DNA of 64,000 bases from Salinibaculum sp. SYNS191. Lineage in GTDB: Archaea; Halobacteriota; Halobacteria; Halobacteriales; Haloarculaceae. Shown here one piece after another: positions 38,750 through 48,493 of this stretch. Where the stretch lies: the NCBI RefSeq assembly GCF_037338445.1, contig NZ_CP147838.1, forward strand, positions 2,604,001 to 2,668,000, in the 5' to 3' direction. Position 1 is the stretch's first letter, and each line of letters opens with the position of its first letter. A model generated the notes under the pieces. It was not told the DNA's origin. It saw nothing but the letters and a program-made list of their open reading frames with translations, and did not search any database. A program made the position numbers and the translations under genes.

Positions 38750-39117
38750 CAAACGAGAAAAGCACCTTGCCCAAGTTGCTGCAGCAGTGCTCGGTCTGCA
38801 AGTGTACTGACCAGCCTATTCACGTAGCTGAGGTGAAAACGAGGACCTCTCCAGAGTGCCGACTTGTATGACAAATCGGAAACGCACTCGCGAAACACAC
38901 CGCGTTTCCGATGTGATTACGCCGGATTCACTGCCATTTTGTATAAGTAAATATATATCGAGTGGCAGAAATATAACAAAGCGGCATGCATTTTGAGCGA
39001 CCAGTACCGACAACGAGGTCAAAACGTCTCTAGGGTAGTGCTACGCTGGCTATCAGTGGGTTAGTTGTTAGTACCTGGTGAGCAGCGTGCCTTCCTATCG
39101 GAGAGTGGGAGACGAGA
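38750..39117. other. AT-rich gene-free stretch
   Basis: Between 38930 and 39000 the sequence is markedly AT-rich ('TATAAGTAAATATATATCG'). No gene is recognised. The stretch separates the sensor gene from a cluster of secreted proteins on the other strand. Confidence 0.35.
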
Positions 39118-39738
39118 CTACGACCCGCGGCGACCATTATGACCCCTCTGACCGCCTCCCCTCCTGCCCTCGCCTTCCCCACCAGTGCCTGCACGAACCG
39201 CCTCAACCGTAATGATGGCGTCGTCCGAGACCGGGCCCGCGTCAACGTAGGGAGAATCGTCGACGCTGTTGCTAGAAACGTACTCGAACGCTAGATTTCC
39301 GTTCGTGTCACGGTGGGTTATCGCCAGCAGAGTCGTCGTCCTGGTGCGGTTTCGCTCTCGGACTTGTCCGCCGGTCCCGTTGCGCGACCGCTCGCGATCG
39401 CGCTCCGGGGCTTCGAGCGGGGATGACAGCGTCACTGTCACATTCTCGTGACCACCCGGGGCAAGATACTCGGAGACCCCGACGAGTGCGCCACTCTGGT
39501 TGTAGACTGCAACGAACCCCCCGTCAGAGAGGGTCGTCCTGGCTATCGTCACCGTCATGTTTGTCATCGTCTGGTTCTCGAACTGAACCGCCGCAGTGGG
39601 TCCCTAGCCGGCGTCAGTCCCATTGTCAGCCTGTGTGGTTGCCCCGTCGACGGCAGCTGTCACACCGAGCGAACCGACGGCGACGAACAGCAGGACTGCG
39701 ATGCCGATCCGGAATGTGAGAATTCGTTTCTGTGTCAT
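39118..39738 (-). pseudogene. DUF7282-like secreted protein interrupted by TAG
   Basis: From ATG 39738 the sequence encodes a signal peptide ('LTFRIGIAVLLFVAVGSLG'), then meets TAG at 39604-39606 ('ADNGTDAG*GPTAAVQFENQ') and continues in frame to 39118. After the stop the body has the DUF7282 pattern 'TIARTTLSDGGFVAVYNQSG' and 'YLAPGGHENVTVTLSSPL', and ends in a Gly/Arg-rich tail. CAG to TAG explains the stop. A shorter product from ATG 39567 would lack the signal peptide. Confidence 0.7.
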
Positions 39739-39842
39739 GCCTGTTTGACTACCGTTGAAACGTAATCGCCGCGACAACCGAGAGTCACGACGGTGTTGGA
39801 GAGCCGGTCTTCACTGAGCCGAAGTCGCCGAAATAGACGATG

Positions 39843-40409
39843 TCACTCGAACAGGCGGGAACACCTCCCTCGAGCGGGTTTGAACGTCACTTGGTAGTAC
39901 TTTGTCTCGTTTCCACCAGTGTCGTCGTCGGCTTCCACTGGTCCTGACCCCTGGCACTCGCGCGTCCGGACGAATCTGTACAGTTCATCCAGGTCTGTCT
40001 CAACGTTGCGATTCGGGTTGAGGTAGATTCGGCGCCCGCCACCTCCCCCCGAACAACACCCGCCAGAGTCCGAGGACTGGGTGTCATCGTCGCCCTGTTC
40101 GTTGCCTCCGCCACCGGGGAAGTTCGGACACCGGATTTTGTACGCCAGATACGTCTCGGGAGCGTCACGGCCGGTGCACTCCGGCGAGATCGTCTCCTCA
40201 CCTATCGGCTCGACGATTTTGAATCGCGGTTCGTCGGGGTTGTTTTTCCCGCGCAGTTGACCCTCTCTGACGTATCCCGTGCCCCCCTGTTGAGCCGTCG
40301 CGGTAGGCGCTGTGAGGAGACCGCCGGCTACGAGTGAGCCGGTGGCTGCGGCCCGCCGTATGACTGTCCGTCGGGAAATCGTCTCGTCTGCTCCTGGATT
40401 TTCGGTCAT
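39843..40409 (-). CDS. Tat-exported Cys-rich protein
   Basis: 188 residues with a twin-arginine signal ('ISRRTVIRRAAATGSLVAGG', cleavage near 'ATA-QQ'). The mature part has several Cys, including a 'GGCCSGGGGG' patch between two Cys-containing segments. No domain recognised. It shares layout (Tat signal, Gly-rich spacer, Cys pairs) with the next gene, suggesting distant paralogues. Likely extracellular and disulfide-bonded. Confidence 0.75.
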   Translation of the reverse strand: MTENPGADETISRRTVIRRAAATGSLVAGGLLTAPTATAQQGGTGYVREGQLRGKNNPDEPRFKIVEPIGEETISPECTGRDAPETYLAYKIRCPNFPGGGGNEQGDDDTQSSDSGGCCSGGGGGRRIYLNPNRNVETDLDELYRFVRTRECQGSGPVEADDDTGGNETKYYQVTFKPARGRCSRLFE

Positions 40410-40454
40410 AGTAGTTCGAAAAATTGAGTGTGCTATGTCCTCTAGTGGGAAGCG

Positions 40455-41015
40455 TCAGCCGGAGCCTTCTTCTGCTGGTTCCAGGCCGAGTTTGTCGACG
40501 TCGACTCCGTCCAGGGAGCCACAATCCGGATCGACTTCTGCGATCCGATACAGGGCAGGCTCGCCGAGGTCCTCGCTGGTCGTAACGGGCTTTTTCTCGT
40601 AAATGTAGATGTTACAGCCGCCATCGACGTTGTACTCCTCGTACGTCTTGTTCGGGGGGGCCGTGGCTTCTTTTGCTGCCTCGCACCCGCTGAAGTACTG
40701 TTCGGTACCGGACCCTTTGCTGGTGATTTCGACTATCTCGCCGCCACTATACGAACAGCCGAAAGTGAGGGCCGAACCACCGGTGACCCGGGACGGTCCG
40801 GTGTCGTCTCTACCACCGCCTCCGCCTTGACCGCCTTCGCCGCCTCGCTCGTCACTTTTACCCCGGCCGTGGTCGTTGCCACCCTCGCGATTTCCGCCCT
40901 GTTCACCGTGTTCTGCAGCCGCAGTTCCGACTCCGCCAAGAGCGACGGCACTCGATGCTGCGATCCTGCGCAAGACACATCTGCGTGTGGGAGATGTTCG
41001 TTCTTCGTCGTCCAT
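40455..41015 (-). CDS. Tat-exported Gly-rich protein
   Basis: 186 residues. Tat signal 'TRRCVLRRIAASSAVALGG' with cleavage near 'AAA-EH', followed by a long Gly/Glu/Arg-rich low-complexity stretch (about residues 38-72) and a C-terminal domain with Cys residues in 'LTFGCSYSGGEIVEITSKGS', 'YFSGCEAAKEA' and 'DGGCNIYIYEKKPV'. No family recognised. It precedes the related gene at 39843 in the same orientation with 45 bases between, so probably one operon. Confidence 0.75.
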   Translation of the reverse strand: MDDEERTSPTRRCVLRRIAASSAVALGGVGTAAAEHGEQGGNREGGNDHGRGKSDERGGEGGQGGGGGRDDTGPSRVTGGSALTFGCSYSGGEIVEITSKGSGTEQYFSGCEAAKEATAPPNKTYEEYNVDGGCNIYIYEKKPVTTSEDLGEPALYRIAEVDPDCGSLDGVDVDKLGLEPAEEGSG

Positions 41016-41337
41016 ATTCTCATGTAGCCCAGTAGGCTACACTGGTACGCTGGCCCAGATACTGCATTAGTTATAGTTGCGTTTGAATCACGTCATTTGG
41101 AATCAAACACCGGGTAATGACGGGAGACTCGATTCCCGAATACTCGCTACCACCGCCTTCAGTACCTCTACTTGGACAAGCACAGGTTACCAGCACCAAA
41201 CGGGTCGAGATGGCAGTAAATGTGAGCGACCTGCCGAGAATGACTGGTTATCATTATTCGTCCAGACGACGAGACGTCTGGACAGGTGTCTACTTCGTAG
41301 CCACCTCTGTTTGCGGTTTCCGTCGCCGCGGTGGCGG

Positions 41338-41637
41338 TCAGTATTGCTGGCTGTGACCCGACGGAAGAACGAGCCGGCGACGAGCGGCGTCGCGTTCCCC
41401 GTGGCGGGTGCAATCGCGTTTCTGGTGTTCACCGCCGGTCACTACGCCGGCGACACCTACTCGCTGGAGGAGGTCGTCTTCATCGGCGTTCCGGCCCTGT
41501 CGGTGACGGTTCTGTATGTTCTAACGGGTAACCTTCTCGTCGTGATTGGCGTCCACACGCTGGTTGACGGTATCTCACTCTTGGGCCCCGACGTTGCGGC
41601 GGTTCTCAACGACAGTGAGAAACCGGTACCGGAGTAG
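41338..41637 (+). pseudogene. C-terminal fragment of a CPBP membrane protease
   Basis: About 100 residues remain: 'FPVAGAIAFLVFTAGHYAG', 'EEVVFIGVPALSVTVLYVLT' and the third CPBP motif 'LLVVIGVHTLVDGISLL' with its His and Asp. The first motif (EExxxR) is missing; upstream the frame is unrelated sequence. The fragment should not be catalytic. Confidence 0.6.
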
Positions 41638-41659
41638 CCGGGCCGGGGTCGCGGACGGT

Positions 41660-41783
41660 TGTTCGACCGATAGGCGCTCGCATACTCCTCGCTGGCGCTT
41701 GGGTTCGGGACGTCGAACCCGTCCCGGTAGCACGGCCAACACGGGAGCTCGGCGTCGGCGTCCCAACAGTCACAGTCATGTGC
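41660..41783 (-). pseudogene. fragment of small Cys-rich protein
   Basis: The frame 'HDCDCWDADAELPCWPCYRD' and 'GFDVPNPSASEEYASAY' resembles small haloarchaeal Cys-rich proteins. It lacks a clear start codon because a dispersed-repeat copy abuts its 5' side, and its 3' side runs into antisense of the CPBP fragment. Probably a remnant. Confidence 0.35.
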
Positions 41784-41790
41784 AACATTC

Positions 41791-41877
41791 GCGCTCTGTA
41801 TCTTGCATAGATGCAAGCGACCTACTGGAATCCCATCAGTTGCGTCGTGACCAACATAGAGCGTGGGTTCAGCACGG
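41791..41877 (+). repeat. dispersed repeat copy 1
   Basis: Divergent copy of the intergenic repeat: begins 'GCGCTCTGTATCTTGCATAG' and ends 'GCGTCGTGACCAACATAGAG' plus 'CGTGGGTTCAGCA'. Both the opening and closing blocks of the family are present. Confidence 0.55.
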
Positions 41878-42052
41878 TGAGAGCATTCTATTCAGGTGTA
41901 TACGACTGAATTGACATTGGCCGCTCAGTACGCCTACGAATCGATGACTGAGCAACCGTTTCACGAGCAAGGCTACTGGTGGCTTGTAGTACGCACTGGG
42001 TTCTCTCCTCTTTCATTTCCGGGTCGGAGCTTCCTCGCTGGACGATGTGGGT

Positions 42053-42490
42053 CTATCGATTGCATTGTCCTATCGAACCATAGACCAGAGTCGGCTCACT
42101 GCGGTCATTCTGCGGGTTCGATGTGATTTCGAGTCTGACTTCCAGACACGATTGGTCACCCGCATCCTCGACAAGATCTGCCTGAATCGGGTCATCAGTG
42201 TCAGAAGTGGGAACCTGCGCGTACAGCGTGTATTTTCTAGGTTCGGCAGGTAAGTCGTCGAAGGTAACGAATTGATTCGGCGCGGTCGGGACTGTGACGG
42301 TCCGCCAGAGAACGATCTCATCGCTGGCCGTCAGCAGAACACTCACCTCAACAGCCCTCTCGAGACGATTCCGGATGGTAATCTCAGAAACTGTCACTTC
42401 AGCGGGCGCGAGCGAATCGGAGAGCGAACAGCCAGCCAGTGCTGTGAGCAGCATCGAGCCACCGAGCTGGAGGGCAGAGCGGCGCTTCAT
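42053..42490 (-). CDS. lipoprotein, unknown function
   Basis: 145 residues: 'MKRRSALQLGGSMLLTALAG' and Cys 21 form a Tat-like signal with a lipobox. The rest is an Ig-like beta domain ('EVTVSEITIRNRLERAVEVS', 'LWRTVTVPTAPNQFVTFDD'), seen in many haloarchaeal lipoproteins. Likely surface-anchored. Unknown role. Confidence 0.75.
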   Translation of the reverse strand: MKRRSALQLGGSMLLTALAGCSLSDSLAPAEVTVSEITIRNRLERAVEVSVLLTASDEIVLWRTVTVPTAPNQFVTFDDLPAEPRKYTLYAQVPTSDTDDPIQADLVEDAGDQSCLEVRLEITSNPQNDRSEPTLVYGSIGQCNR

Positions 42491-42620
42491 ACATCACAGT
42501 AGTGTGATAGCTTTTGAATGTTTTTGGAAAGAGAGGTGTGACGAGGTGCGCAGTGCTGAATCCGATCACCGTATCGACCGATTTCACTCCTCACGGTCTC
42601 AACTCGCTGCCGTGCGAGAT

Positions 42621-42720
42621 CCGCGCTCTGAATACAGCAGCACCTTCAGCAACTACTCAAACTCTGTCAGTAGCGCCGTGACCGATACAGAGCACGGTTC
42701 TCGCAATGCAGCAGGTCAAG
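42621..42720 (+). repeat. dispersed repeat copy 2
   Basis: A good copy: 'CCGCGCTCTGAATACAGCAG' then 'CACCTTCAGCAACTACTCAA' and 'TCAGTAGCGCCGTGACCGAT', followed by 'ACAGAGCACG'. It lies in the gap between two lipoprotein genes. Confidence 0.75.
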
Positions 42721-42811
42721 AGTGTGAGTGCAGGAATCGGACGATACAGGTCTCTCCATGAGATTATCAGATATTAATAACTAATATATGGGTGCATCAG
42801 AACTCATCAAC

Positions 42812-43648
42812 ATGAAACGTCGTTCCTTTCTATTGATGAGTGCTTTCGGTCTCGCTGGCTGTACCGGAACTGATACCGAAGCCACTGAAACGCCGACATC
42901 CATTCAACTAACCGAAGAACCGCCAGCAACGCGAGAAAAAACCTCGACGGCCGCTGACTTCGAACCGCCAACGCAGACCCAAACCGAGACTCCGACGGAG
43001 ACAGAGGCAGTTTCACCGACGGAAACGGACACGGAAACTGAGGCAGAGACAGCGACACGAACACCAGCGCCAGATCCGGGCCAAATTGAAGTTGTTGAGA
43101 CGACGCTCTTTTCGGACAGTGCCATGTTCGGACCCGATAAATATGCGCAAGTAGACATCGAAAACCAGACGACGAATATACATGGATATGCAGAAGTTCA
43201 TGTCGACTTTCTTAACGCAGACGGGGAGTCCATCGACACGGATCGGACAAACATTCTAGCCATCCCCGGAGAGAGCACTTGGCGAGCGTATCTAGAGTAT
43301 TATGGTGATCAGACAGTCGATGAAATTGATGGGAGGATTGTTGACCAGTCCCGTCGCATCCCAATTACGTCACCGGATGGTGCAACAGTCACCGAAAGTG
43401 GGGACATTCGAACGAGTCTCGACAATCCACAGGTCAACGGAACGATCGAAGTAACCGAAGCATTCGACTTCCTAGAAGTGCTGGCCCCGTTCTACGATAC
43501 GAACGGTTATCTCCGCCAAATCGGGCGTGATACCGAGAGTCATCTTACTGCAGACATGACATGGAAGTTTACTGCTGATGCAACACTAGATCCACCGGAT
43601 GATGCTGCTGGTATTAGTGATTACGAGTTGCTCCTAACCACAGACTGA
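42812..43648 (+). CDS. lipoprotein with Thr/Glu-rich linker
   Basis: From ATG 42812 ('MKRRSFLLMSAFGLAGC'), 278 residues. A lipobox 'GLAGC' is followed by about 80 residues of Thr/Glu/Pro linker and then a beta domain of the FxLYD type ('AQVDIENQTTNIHGYAEVHV' and 'FLNADGESIDTDRTNILAIP'). FxLYD-like domains are extracellular and probably bind partners. The second half ('TIEVTEAFDFLEVLAPFYDT') is unrecognised. Composition is less GC-rich than neighbours. Confidence 0.78.
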   Translation: MKRRSFLLMSAFGLAGCTGTDTEATETPTSIQLTEEPPATREKTSTAADFEPPTQTQTETPTETEAVSPTETDTETEAETATRTPAPDPGQIEVVETTLFSDSAMFGPDKYAQVDIENQTTNIHGYAEVHVDFLNADGESIDTDRTNILAIPGESTWRAYLEYYGDQTVDEIDGRIVDQSRRIPITSPDGATVTESGDIRTSLDNPQVNGTIEVTEAFDFLEVLAPFYDTNGYLRQIGRDTESHLTADMTWKFTADATLDPPDDAAGISDYELLLTTD

Positions 43649-43758
43649 GAACGATCATTCGGTGTGTCGAATTTCAGATTGAATTGTTCTGTGATCACCT
43701 TGTCGAGCACCGCCACGTGACCCGAAGCATTTTCATGATGTGCAAACAATTGCACGAT

Positions 43759-44439
43759 ATGCAAAGTTCGAAGGTGCTTTTTGATTTCCCATTTCCGGAA
43801 GAACGGATCTTCCGGTACCAGGCGATGCAGGACATCCTTCACCACCTCGCGAACAATCCCTTCGAAGAGTTCACACAACAAGAACTTGCGTCGATTACGG
43901 GCGCGGACGTGTCGTCGATTTCCCGTTCGGTCGACCTCCTCGAAAAACTGGGTGTGATCGCGGTGAGTGAACAGCGTCCCGCCCGAATTACGATCGACAT
44001 GGATCACCTTCAGCGACCGGGACCCGTGTTCATGATACCACAGTCCGAATTCCGCAAGCCAGTTCAAGCCTATCTCGATGAACTCGAGACGCGTATCCAA
44101 GAGAGTGAGGAGCTCGACGAACTCGTTGGGGTCGTCCTCTTTGGGAGCGTCGCTCGCGGAACAGCAGACCGTCGCAGTGACATCGACCTCCTCATCATCG
44201 TTGACGGTGCCCTCACCTACGGACGACGTATTTGTACGTCTCTCGCGCGTGACATCGAGGAGGAATCATTCGCTGGCAACCGGTACGAGTTCGAGGTACT
44301 CGTGGAAACGCCGGACACCGCCATCTCCCACGGAGGCGAGCTGACAGAGATCTTCGATTACGGGCTGGTACTCGACCGTTCTGCCCGGCTACAGGATCTC
44401 CGTCAGAACATCTACGCCACGTCAGGAGAGGGTGCATAG
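43759..44439 (+). CDS. HTH-MNT nucleotidyltransferase (antitoxin-type)
   Basis: From ATG 43759, 226 residues. Residues 15-85 are a winged helix ('FTQQELASITGADVSSISRS'). Residues 120-215 are a minimal nucleotidyltransferase with 'GVVLFGSVARGTADRRSDID' and 'LLIIVDG', the GSxxRG...SDxD site. In MNT/HEPN pairs this enzyme adds AMP to the HEPN toxin and silences it. The HEPN gene follows after two bases. The extra HTH suggests the pair regulates its own transcription. Confidence 0.87.
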   Translation: MQSSKVLFDFPFPEERIFRYQAMQDILHHLANNPFEEFTQQELASITGADVSSISRSVDLLEKLGVIAVSEQRPARITIDMDHLQRPGPVFMIPQSEFRKPVQAYLDELETRIQESEELDELVGVVLFGSVARGTADRRSDIDLLIIVDGALTYGRRICTSLARDIEEESFAGNRYEFEVLVETPDTAISHGGELTEIFDYGLVLDRSARLQDLRQNIYATSGEGA

Positions 44440-44441
44440 GG

Positions 44442-44936
44442 ATGCCGATTAACCACGACGATATCGAGCCGCAGCTGTCGAATGCACAGGAAGCGTTCCG
44501 TCTCGGTGGGCAAACTCTCGAAGAGGGACTCGACGTCTCCAGTGCTGAACTCGTCCAACTTCGGAAGGCGTGTCGACTTCTTTCCGGGGCAGAACGATTG
44601 CTCGAAGACGGATATTACACGCTCACGATCGAAGCCGCCTTCACGTCGATCGAACGGACGCTGCTATTCTGGTTGATTACAGAGGGACATCACGACCCAT
44701 CCCAACCGCCCCAATCACACACCACCGCGATCAATCGAAGCGCCGAAGTTGGATTCATCACTGACGAGGTTGCGACGAAACTCGAAGATCTCTGGAACGA
44801 AAACCGGGCATACACGTACTACCAAGATGGGGTTGCCACAGATGATCGTGGAGATGCAATGGTCGCGCTCGCTGATGAGATCCATCTACAGATCGTCAAT
44901 CTCGTTGGACAATCTCACGACTGCATCTGTGAGTGA
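44442..44936 (+). CDS. HEPN-domain protein (toxin-type partner)
   Basis: 164 residues, all helical, beginning 'MPINHDDIEPQLSNAQEAF'. The HEPN active region is 'LEDLWNENRAYTYYQDGVAT'; the canonical RX4-6H motif is not complete since Tyr replaces the His, though paired Tyr residues may be the AMPylation site as in MNT/HEPN modules. Two bases separate it from the MNT gene, so it is translated from the same transcript. It would cleave RNA if active. Confidence 0.82.
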   Translation: MPINHDDIEPQLSNAQEAFRLGGQTLEEGLDVSSAELVQLRKACRLLSGAERLLEDGYYTLTIEAAFTSIERTLLFWLITEGHHDPSQPPQSHTTAINRSAEVGFITDEVATKLEDLWNENRAYTYYQDGVATDDRGDAMVALADEIHLQIVNLVGQSHDCICE

Positions 44937-45251
44937 TATCGGCGAAAAATACGGTGAGAATTAGCTCCTGATGGCCGTGGTGAATCGCTAGACGTAGCTT
45001 GATTTCACTGTTTTACCGACGAGCGAGATTCGCATGGTGGGGTACTCAACGTATTATCGACCAAGTGATTAGATGGAGCGTCGGCCTAGTCGGCGTAATC
45101 CTGGTCGAAGTCTCCCTTTCTCGCCTCCGAGAATGATAACCGTCTCTTCCAGTCGTGAACGCTTCTCTGGCTGAGTTTCGTGAGCACCATCCCTGTAAGA
45201 GACGGGCAGTGTGTCGGCCGATTCAATTCCCGTATCTCTGGACGTGTGCCG

Positions 45252-45326
45252 TGAGAGATCCGGCTCTGTCTGCAGCAGATCCTCGACGAACTTCCCGGGA
45301 GCTGTTAGTAAGAGCGCGCGAGATAC
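45252..45326 (+). repeat. dispersed repeat copy 3a (tandem, partial)
   Basis: Partial unit with 'GAGATCCGGCTCTGTCTGCA', 'GCAGATCCTCGACGAACTT' and 'GCTGTTAGTAAGAGCG'. It is followed immediately by copy 3b. Confidence 0.55.
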
Positions 45327-45405
45327 GCGCTGTATATCCAGCAACGCCTCCGTCAACTACTCAACCTCCGTCAGTAACGGCGTGACCGATGCAGAAGCGA
45401 GATGA
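45327..45405 (+). repeat. dispersed repeat copy 3b
   Basis: A good copy: 'CGCGCTGTATATCCAGCAAC', 'GCCTCCGTCAACTACTCAAC' and 'GTCAGTAACGGCGTGACCGA'. It is tandem to copy 3a. Confidence 0.75.
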
Positions 45406-45466
45406 GATCAGATCAGTTCTACCGATTGCTTGTCCTGGTTCGATACACATACTCGCTCCCACCAAA

Positions 45467-45580
45467 GATGGCGGAGAGAACGAGGGAGATCGGAGAACGG
45501 GACGCGGCGTAGAGGGCGAGGCCGAAACCGAGGCGCTCGTCGCCGCCGTGGCAGACGCGGGATACGACGCGATAGCTTGA
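45467..45580 (+). pseudogene. remnant of a copper-chaperone (HMA) domain
   Basis: The last 20 residues before TGA 45578-45580, 'AETEALVAAVADAGYDAIA', match the end of heavy-metal-associated domains. The first half with the metal-binding CxxC loop is missing and no start is evident. It lies just upstream of the copper genes on the same strand, where a CopZ-like chaperone is expected. Confidence 0.55.
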
Positions 45581-45757
45581 CACCGCGGCGGTTTTCGTTC
45601 CGTCGTCAAACCGAAGTCGCCCGAGACTCCTCACCCCATCGCAGGTTCGGTTGTGAAGGTTTGGCTCGGAGCTGGTTTTGAATCCATGTTTATCTCCTCG
45701 GTAGAAATTCGATTCGTAACCACAACCGAGGTAAAGAATCCGGTTGTATATGTCAAC

Positions 45758-46120
45758 ATGGACCAAACACGCGGCCAGCGAACTGAGGGACGACTCCTCG
45801 CCACGATGGCACTGGTCGTCGTACTCGTTATCGCCTTCAGCAGCCCCGTCGCCGCCCACAGCGGCGACGACGGCTTCCACCACCACGACGGCTGGATGGG
45901 GTCCCATGATGGGGGCTTTGGATACCTGTGGATGACGCTCTGGATGGTCGTTCTGATTGGCGTCCCGCTCGCTCTCGGGTACCTGTTTCTCACCCGGCGT
46001 GATTCGGGCAGGGAGACGACCGACGACGCACTTACCGTTTTGCGGCGCCGCTACGCCGAGGGAGAAATCGACGAAGAAGAGTTCGATTCCCGCCGTCGGA
46101 AACTCCAAGCCGGTGAGTAA
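45758..46120 (+). CDS. His-rich SHOCT-domain membrane protein
   Basis: 120 residues from ATG 45758. A signal or first membrane helix ('LLATMALVVVLVIAFSSPVA') is followed by an external His-rich loop ('HSGDDGFHHHDGWMGSHDG'), a second membrane helix ('MTLWMVVLIGVPLALGYLFL') and a C-terminal SHOCT domain ('VLRRRYAEGEIDEEEFDSRR'). The His-rich loop could bind copper. The ATPase gene starts three bases later with GTG, so they are co-translated. Confidence 0.87.
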   Translation: MDQTRGQRTEGRLLATMALVVVLVIAFSSPVAAHSGDDGFHHHDGWMGSHDGGFGYLWMTLWMVVLIGVPLALGYLFLTRRDSGRETTDDALTVLRRRYAEGEIDEEEFDSRRRKLQAGE

Positions 46121-46123
46121 ATC

Positions 46124-48331
46124 GTGGACGATTCCAGTCATTCGAGCGGAGCCGACCACAGCGAACGCAGCCACAGATTAGACGACGGGCACACCGACCA
46201 CGGCCACCACGAGGGACACGACAGTCTCGACGAGGGTCCCGAGGAGCGAGGTGGCGGCCACGGAGACCACGGTGGGATGCACGCGGGTCACGAACAGATG
46301 TTTCGGCGTCGCTTTTTTATCTCGACGCTGCTCTCCATCCCGGTACTCCTCTACAGTGAAACGCTTCAGTCGTGGCTGGGCTTCTCTGTTCCCGCGTTTC
46401 CCGGCAGCGAGTGGATAAATCCCGTCTTCGCCGTCGTCGTCTTCGCCTACGGTGGCGTCCCCTTCCTCAAGATGGCCGTTCCGGAACTGCGCGACAGAAC
46501 GCCGGGGATGATGATGCTCATCTCGATGGCAATCAGCGTCGCCTTCGTCTACAGTCTGGCAAGCGTCGTCTTTCCCACCTCGTCGGCCTTTTTCTGGGAA
46601 CTGGTGACGCTCATCGACATCATGCTGCTGGGCCACTGGATAGAGATGCGTTCAGTTCGGCGCGCCTCCAGCGCGCTTGACGAACTGGCGAAACTCATGC
46701 CTGACACCGCCGAGCGCATCACCGACGATGGCACCGAGGAGGTCCCAGTCAGCGACCTCTCGGAGGGTGACCTCGTGCTCGTGCGACCGGGCGCGAGCGT
46801 GCCCGCAGACGGTGTCGTCGAAGAGGGCGACTCTGACGTGAACGAGGCGATGGTTACCGGCGAGTCGAAACCCGTCTCGAAAGAACCAGGCGACGACGTG
46901 ATTGGGGGCACCGTCAACGGCGACGGGAGTCTCCGCGTCCGCATCGACGCGACCGGTGAGGATACCACGCTGGCAGGCATCATGCGACTGGTCGAAGAAG
47001 CCCAGTCGAGCCAGTCGAGGACGCAGGTGCTGGCCGACCGGGCGGCAGGGTGGCTGTTCTACGTCGCCGTCGGCGCGGCTGTCGTGACTGCTATTGCGTG
47101 GACGGTGGCGGTATCGTTCAACGCAACGGTCATCGAGCGCGTGGTCACGGTGCTGGTTATCGCCTGCCCGCACGCACTTGGCCTCGCGATTCCGCTGGTG
47201 GTCGCCATCAACACCTCGCTGGCTGCCCGGAACGGGATGCTCGTCCGGGACCGCATCGCCATGGAGCAGGCCCGCAATCTCGACGCCATCATCTTCGACA
47301 AGACGGGGACGCTCACCGAGGGCGAACACGGCGTCGTCGGGATGGAGACGGTCGACAGCGTCGACCAGACCGAGGCACTCGCGCTCGCGGCGGCCGTCGA
47401 GAGCGACTCCGAACACATGATCGCCCGCGCCATTCGTGAGGCCGCCGCCGAACGCGACGTCTCCGTCCCCGACGCGAGCGGATTCGAAGCGATGAAAGGC
47501 CGAGGCGTCAGAGCGACCGTGAGTGTCTCCAGCGAAGCTAGAGGCTCGTCGGATGCGTCCGACGGTGGTCAGGAGGTCTACGTCGGCGGGCCGAATCTAC
47601 TGGATTATCTTGACAGCGAGGTACCCGAGTCGCTCGCGGCCTTTGCTGACGAGGCTGGAGAGAACGCACAGACCGTGGTCTACCTCGTTCGAGACGGAGA
47701 CCTCGTCGCAGCCTTCGCCATGGCCGACGTCATCAGAGACGAGAGCTATCGCGTGGTCGAGGCGCTCCACGACATCGGCATCGAGGTGGCGATGCTGACT
47801 GGTGATTCAGCGGACGTGGCAAACGCCGTCGCCGAGGAACTGGGTATCGACACCGTCTTCGCCGAAGTGCTGCCCGAGGACAAGGACACGAAAGTTCAGG
47901 AACTGCAGGACGAGGGCAAACTCGTGGCGATGGTCGGCGACGGCGTCAACGACGCACCCGCCCTCACTCGGGCAGACGTGGGCATCGCCATCGGGAGCGG
48001 GACCGACGTGGCCGTCCAGTCGGCAGACGTCATCCTCGTCCAGAACAATCCGATGGACGTGGTGCGACTGGTGAAACTCAGCAAGGCCAGCTACCGGAAG
48101 ATGCAGGAGAATATCGTCTGGGCGGCGGGGTACAACGTCTTCGCCCTCCCGCTTGCTGCTGGTGTGCTCGCTCCAATCGGTATCCTACTGTCGCCTGCTG
48201 TCGGTGCACTGTTGATGTCGCTGAGTACGGTCATCGTTGCCATCAACGCACAACTGCTACGTCGGGTGGACCTCTCTGTCCTGAGTTTGCCAGGAATGCC
48301 AGCATCAGATGGCCCACGGCCAGCGGGGTGA
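46124..48331 (+). CDS. copper-type P1B ATPase (CPH, CopB-like)
   Basis: 735 residues with a GTG start at 46124. The first 65 residues are His-rich ('[12 protein letters not shown]', '[13 protein letters not shown]'); then eight membrane helices. The ion-path motif is CPH ('[15 protein letters not shown]' at about 348), the phosphorylated Asp is in '[16 protein letters not shown]' at about 392 and the hinge is '[19 protein letters not shown]' near 604. CPH pumps are CopB-like and export Cu(I)/Cu(II) or Ag. Regulation by copper is expected but no operator is evident. The downstream gene is unrelated. Confidence 0.95.
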   Translation: MDDSSHSSGADHSERSHRLDDGHTDHGHHEGHDSLDEGPEERGGGHGDHGGMHAGHEQMFRRRFFISTLLSIPVLLYSETLQSWLGFSVPAFPGSEWINPVFAVVVFAYGGVPFLKMAVPELRDRTPGMMMLISMAISVAFVYSLASVVFPTSSAFFWELVTLIDIMLLGHWIEMRSVRRASSALDELAKLMPDTAERITDDGTEEVPVSDLSEGDLVLVRPGASVPADGVVEEGDSDVNEAMVTGESKPVSKEPGDDVIGGTVNGDGSLRVRIDATGEDTTLAGIMRLVEEAQSSQSRTQVLADRAAGWLFYVAVGAAVVTAIAWTVAVSFNATVIERVVTVLVIACPHALGLAIPLVVAINTSLAARNGMLVRDRIAMEQARNLDAIIFDKTGTLTEGEHGVVGMETVDSVDQTEALALAAAVESDSEHMIARAIREAAAERDVSVPDASGFEAMKGRGVRATVSVSSEARGSSDASDGGQEVYVGGPNLLDYLDSEVPESLAAFADEAGENAQTVVYLVRDGDLVAAFAMADVIRDESYRVVEALHDIGIEVAMLTGDSADVANAVAEELGIDTVFAEVLPEDKDTKVQELQDEGKLVAMVGDGVNDAPALTRADVGIAIGSGTDVAVQSADVILVQNNPMDVVRLVKLSKASYRKMQENIVWAAGYNVFALPLAAGVLAPIGILLSPAVGALLMSLSTVIVAINAQLLRRVDLSVLSLPGMPASDGPRPAG

Positions 48332-48407
48332 CGCTGACTCCCCGGTACGGCGTAGAAATGCCGCGGGGTTTCGGTGACCTTCCAGGCGACGGCCGGCTTG
48401 ACGAACT

Positions 48408-48493
48408 CGCGTCCCGTATGCACCAGCGCCTTCACCAATTAGTTCATATCTGCCAGTAACAGCGTGACCGATACAGAGCGTGTAGGCAGCAGG
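48408..48493 (+). repeat. dispersed repeat copy 4
   Basis: A copy ending 'GCCAGTAACAGCGTGACCGA' followed by 'TACAGAGCGTGTAGGCAGCA'; the opening part reads 'CCGTATGCACCAGCGCCTTC'. It lies downstream of the copper ATPase. Confidence 0.72.

Noticed and set aside
45069-45356. A 95-codon minus-strand open frame.
   Set aside because: It is mostly the complement of dispersed repeat copies and has no domain.
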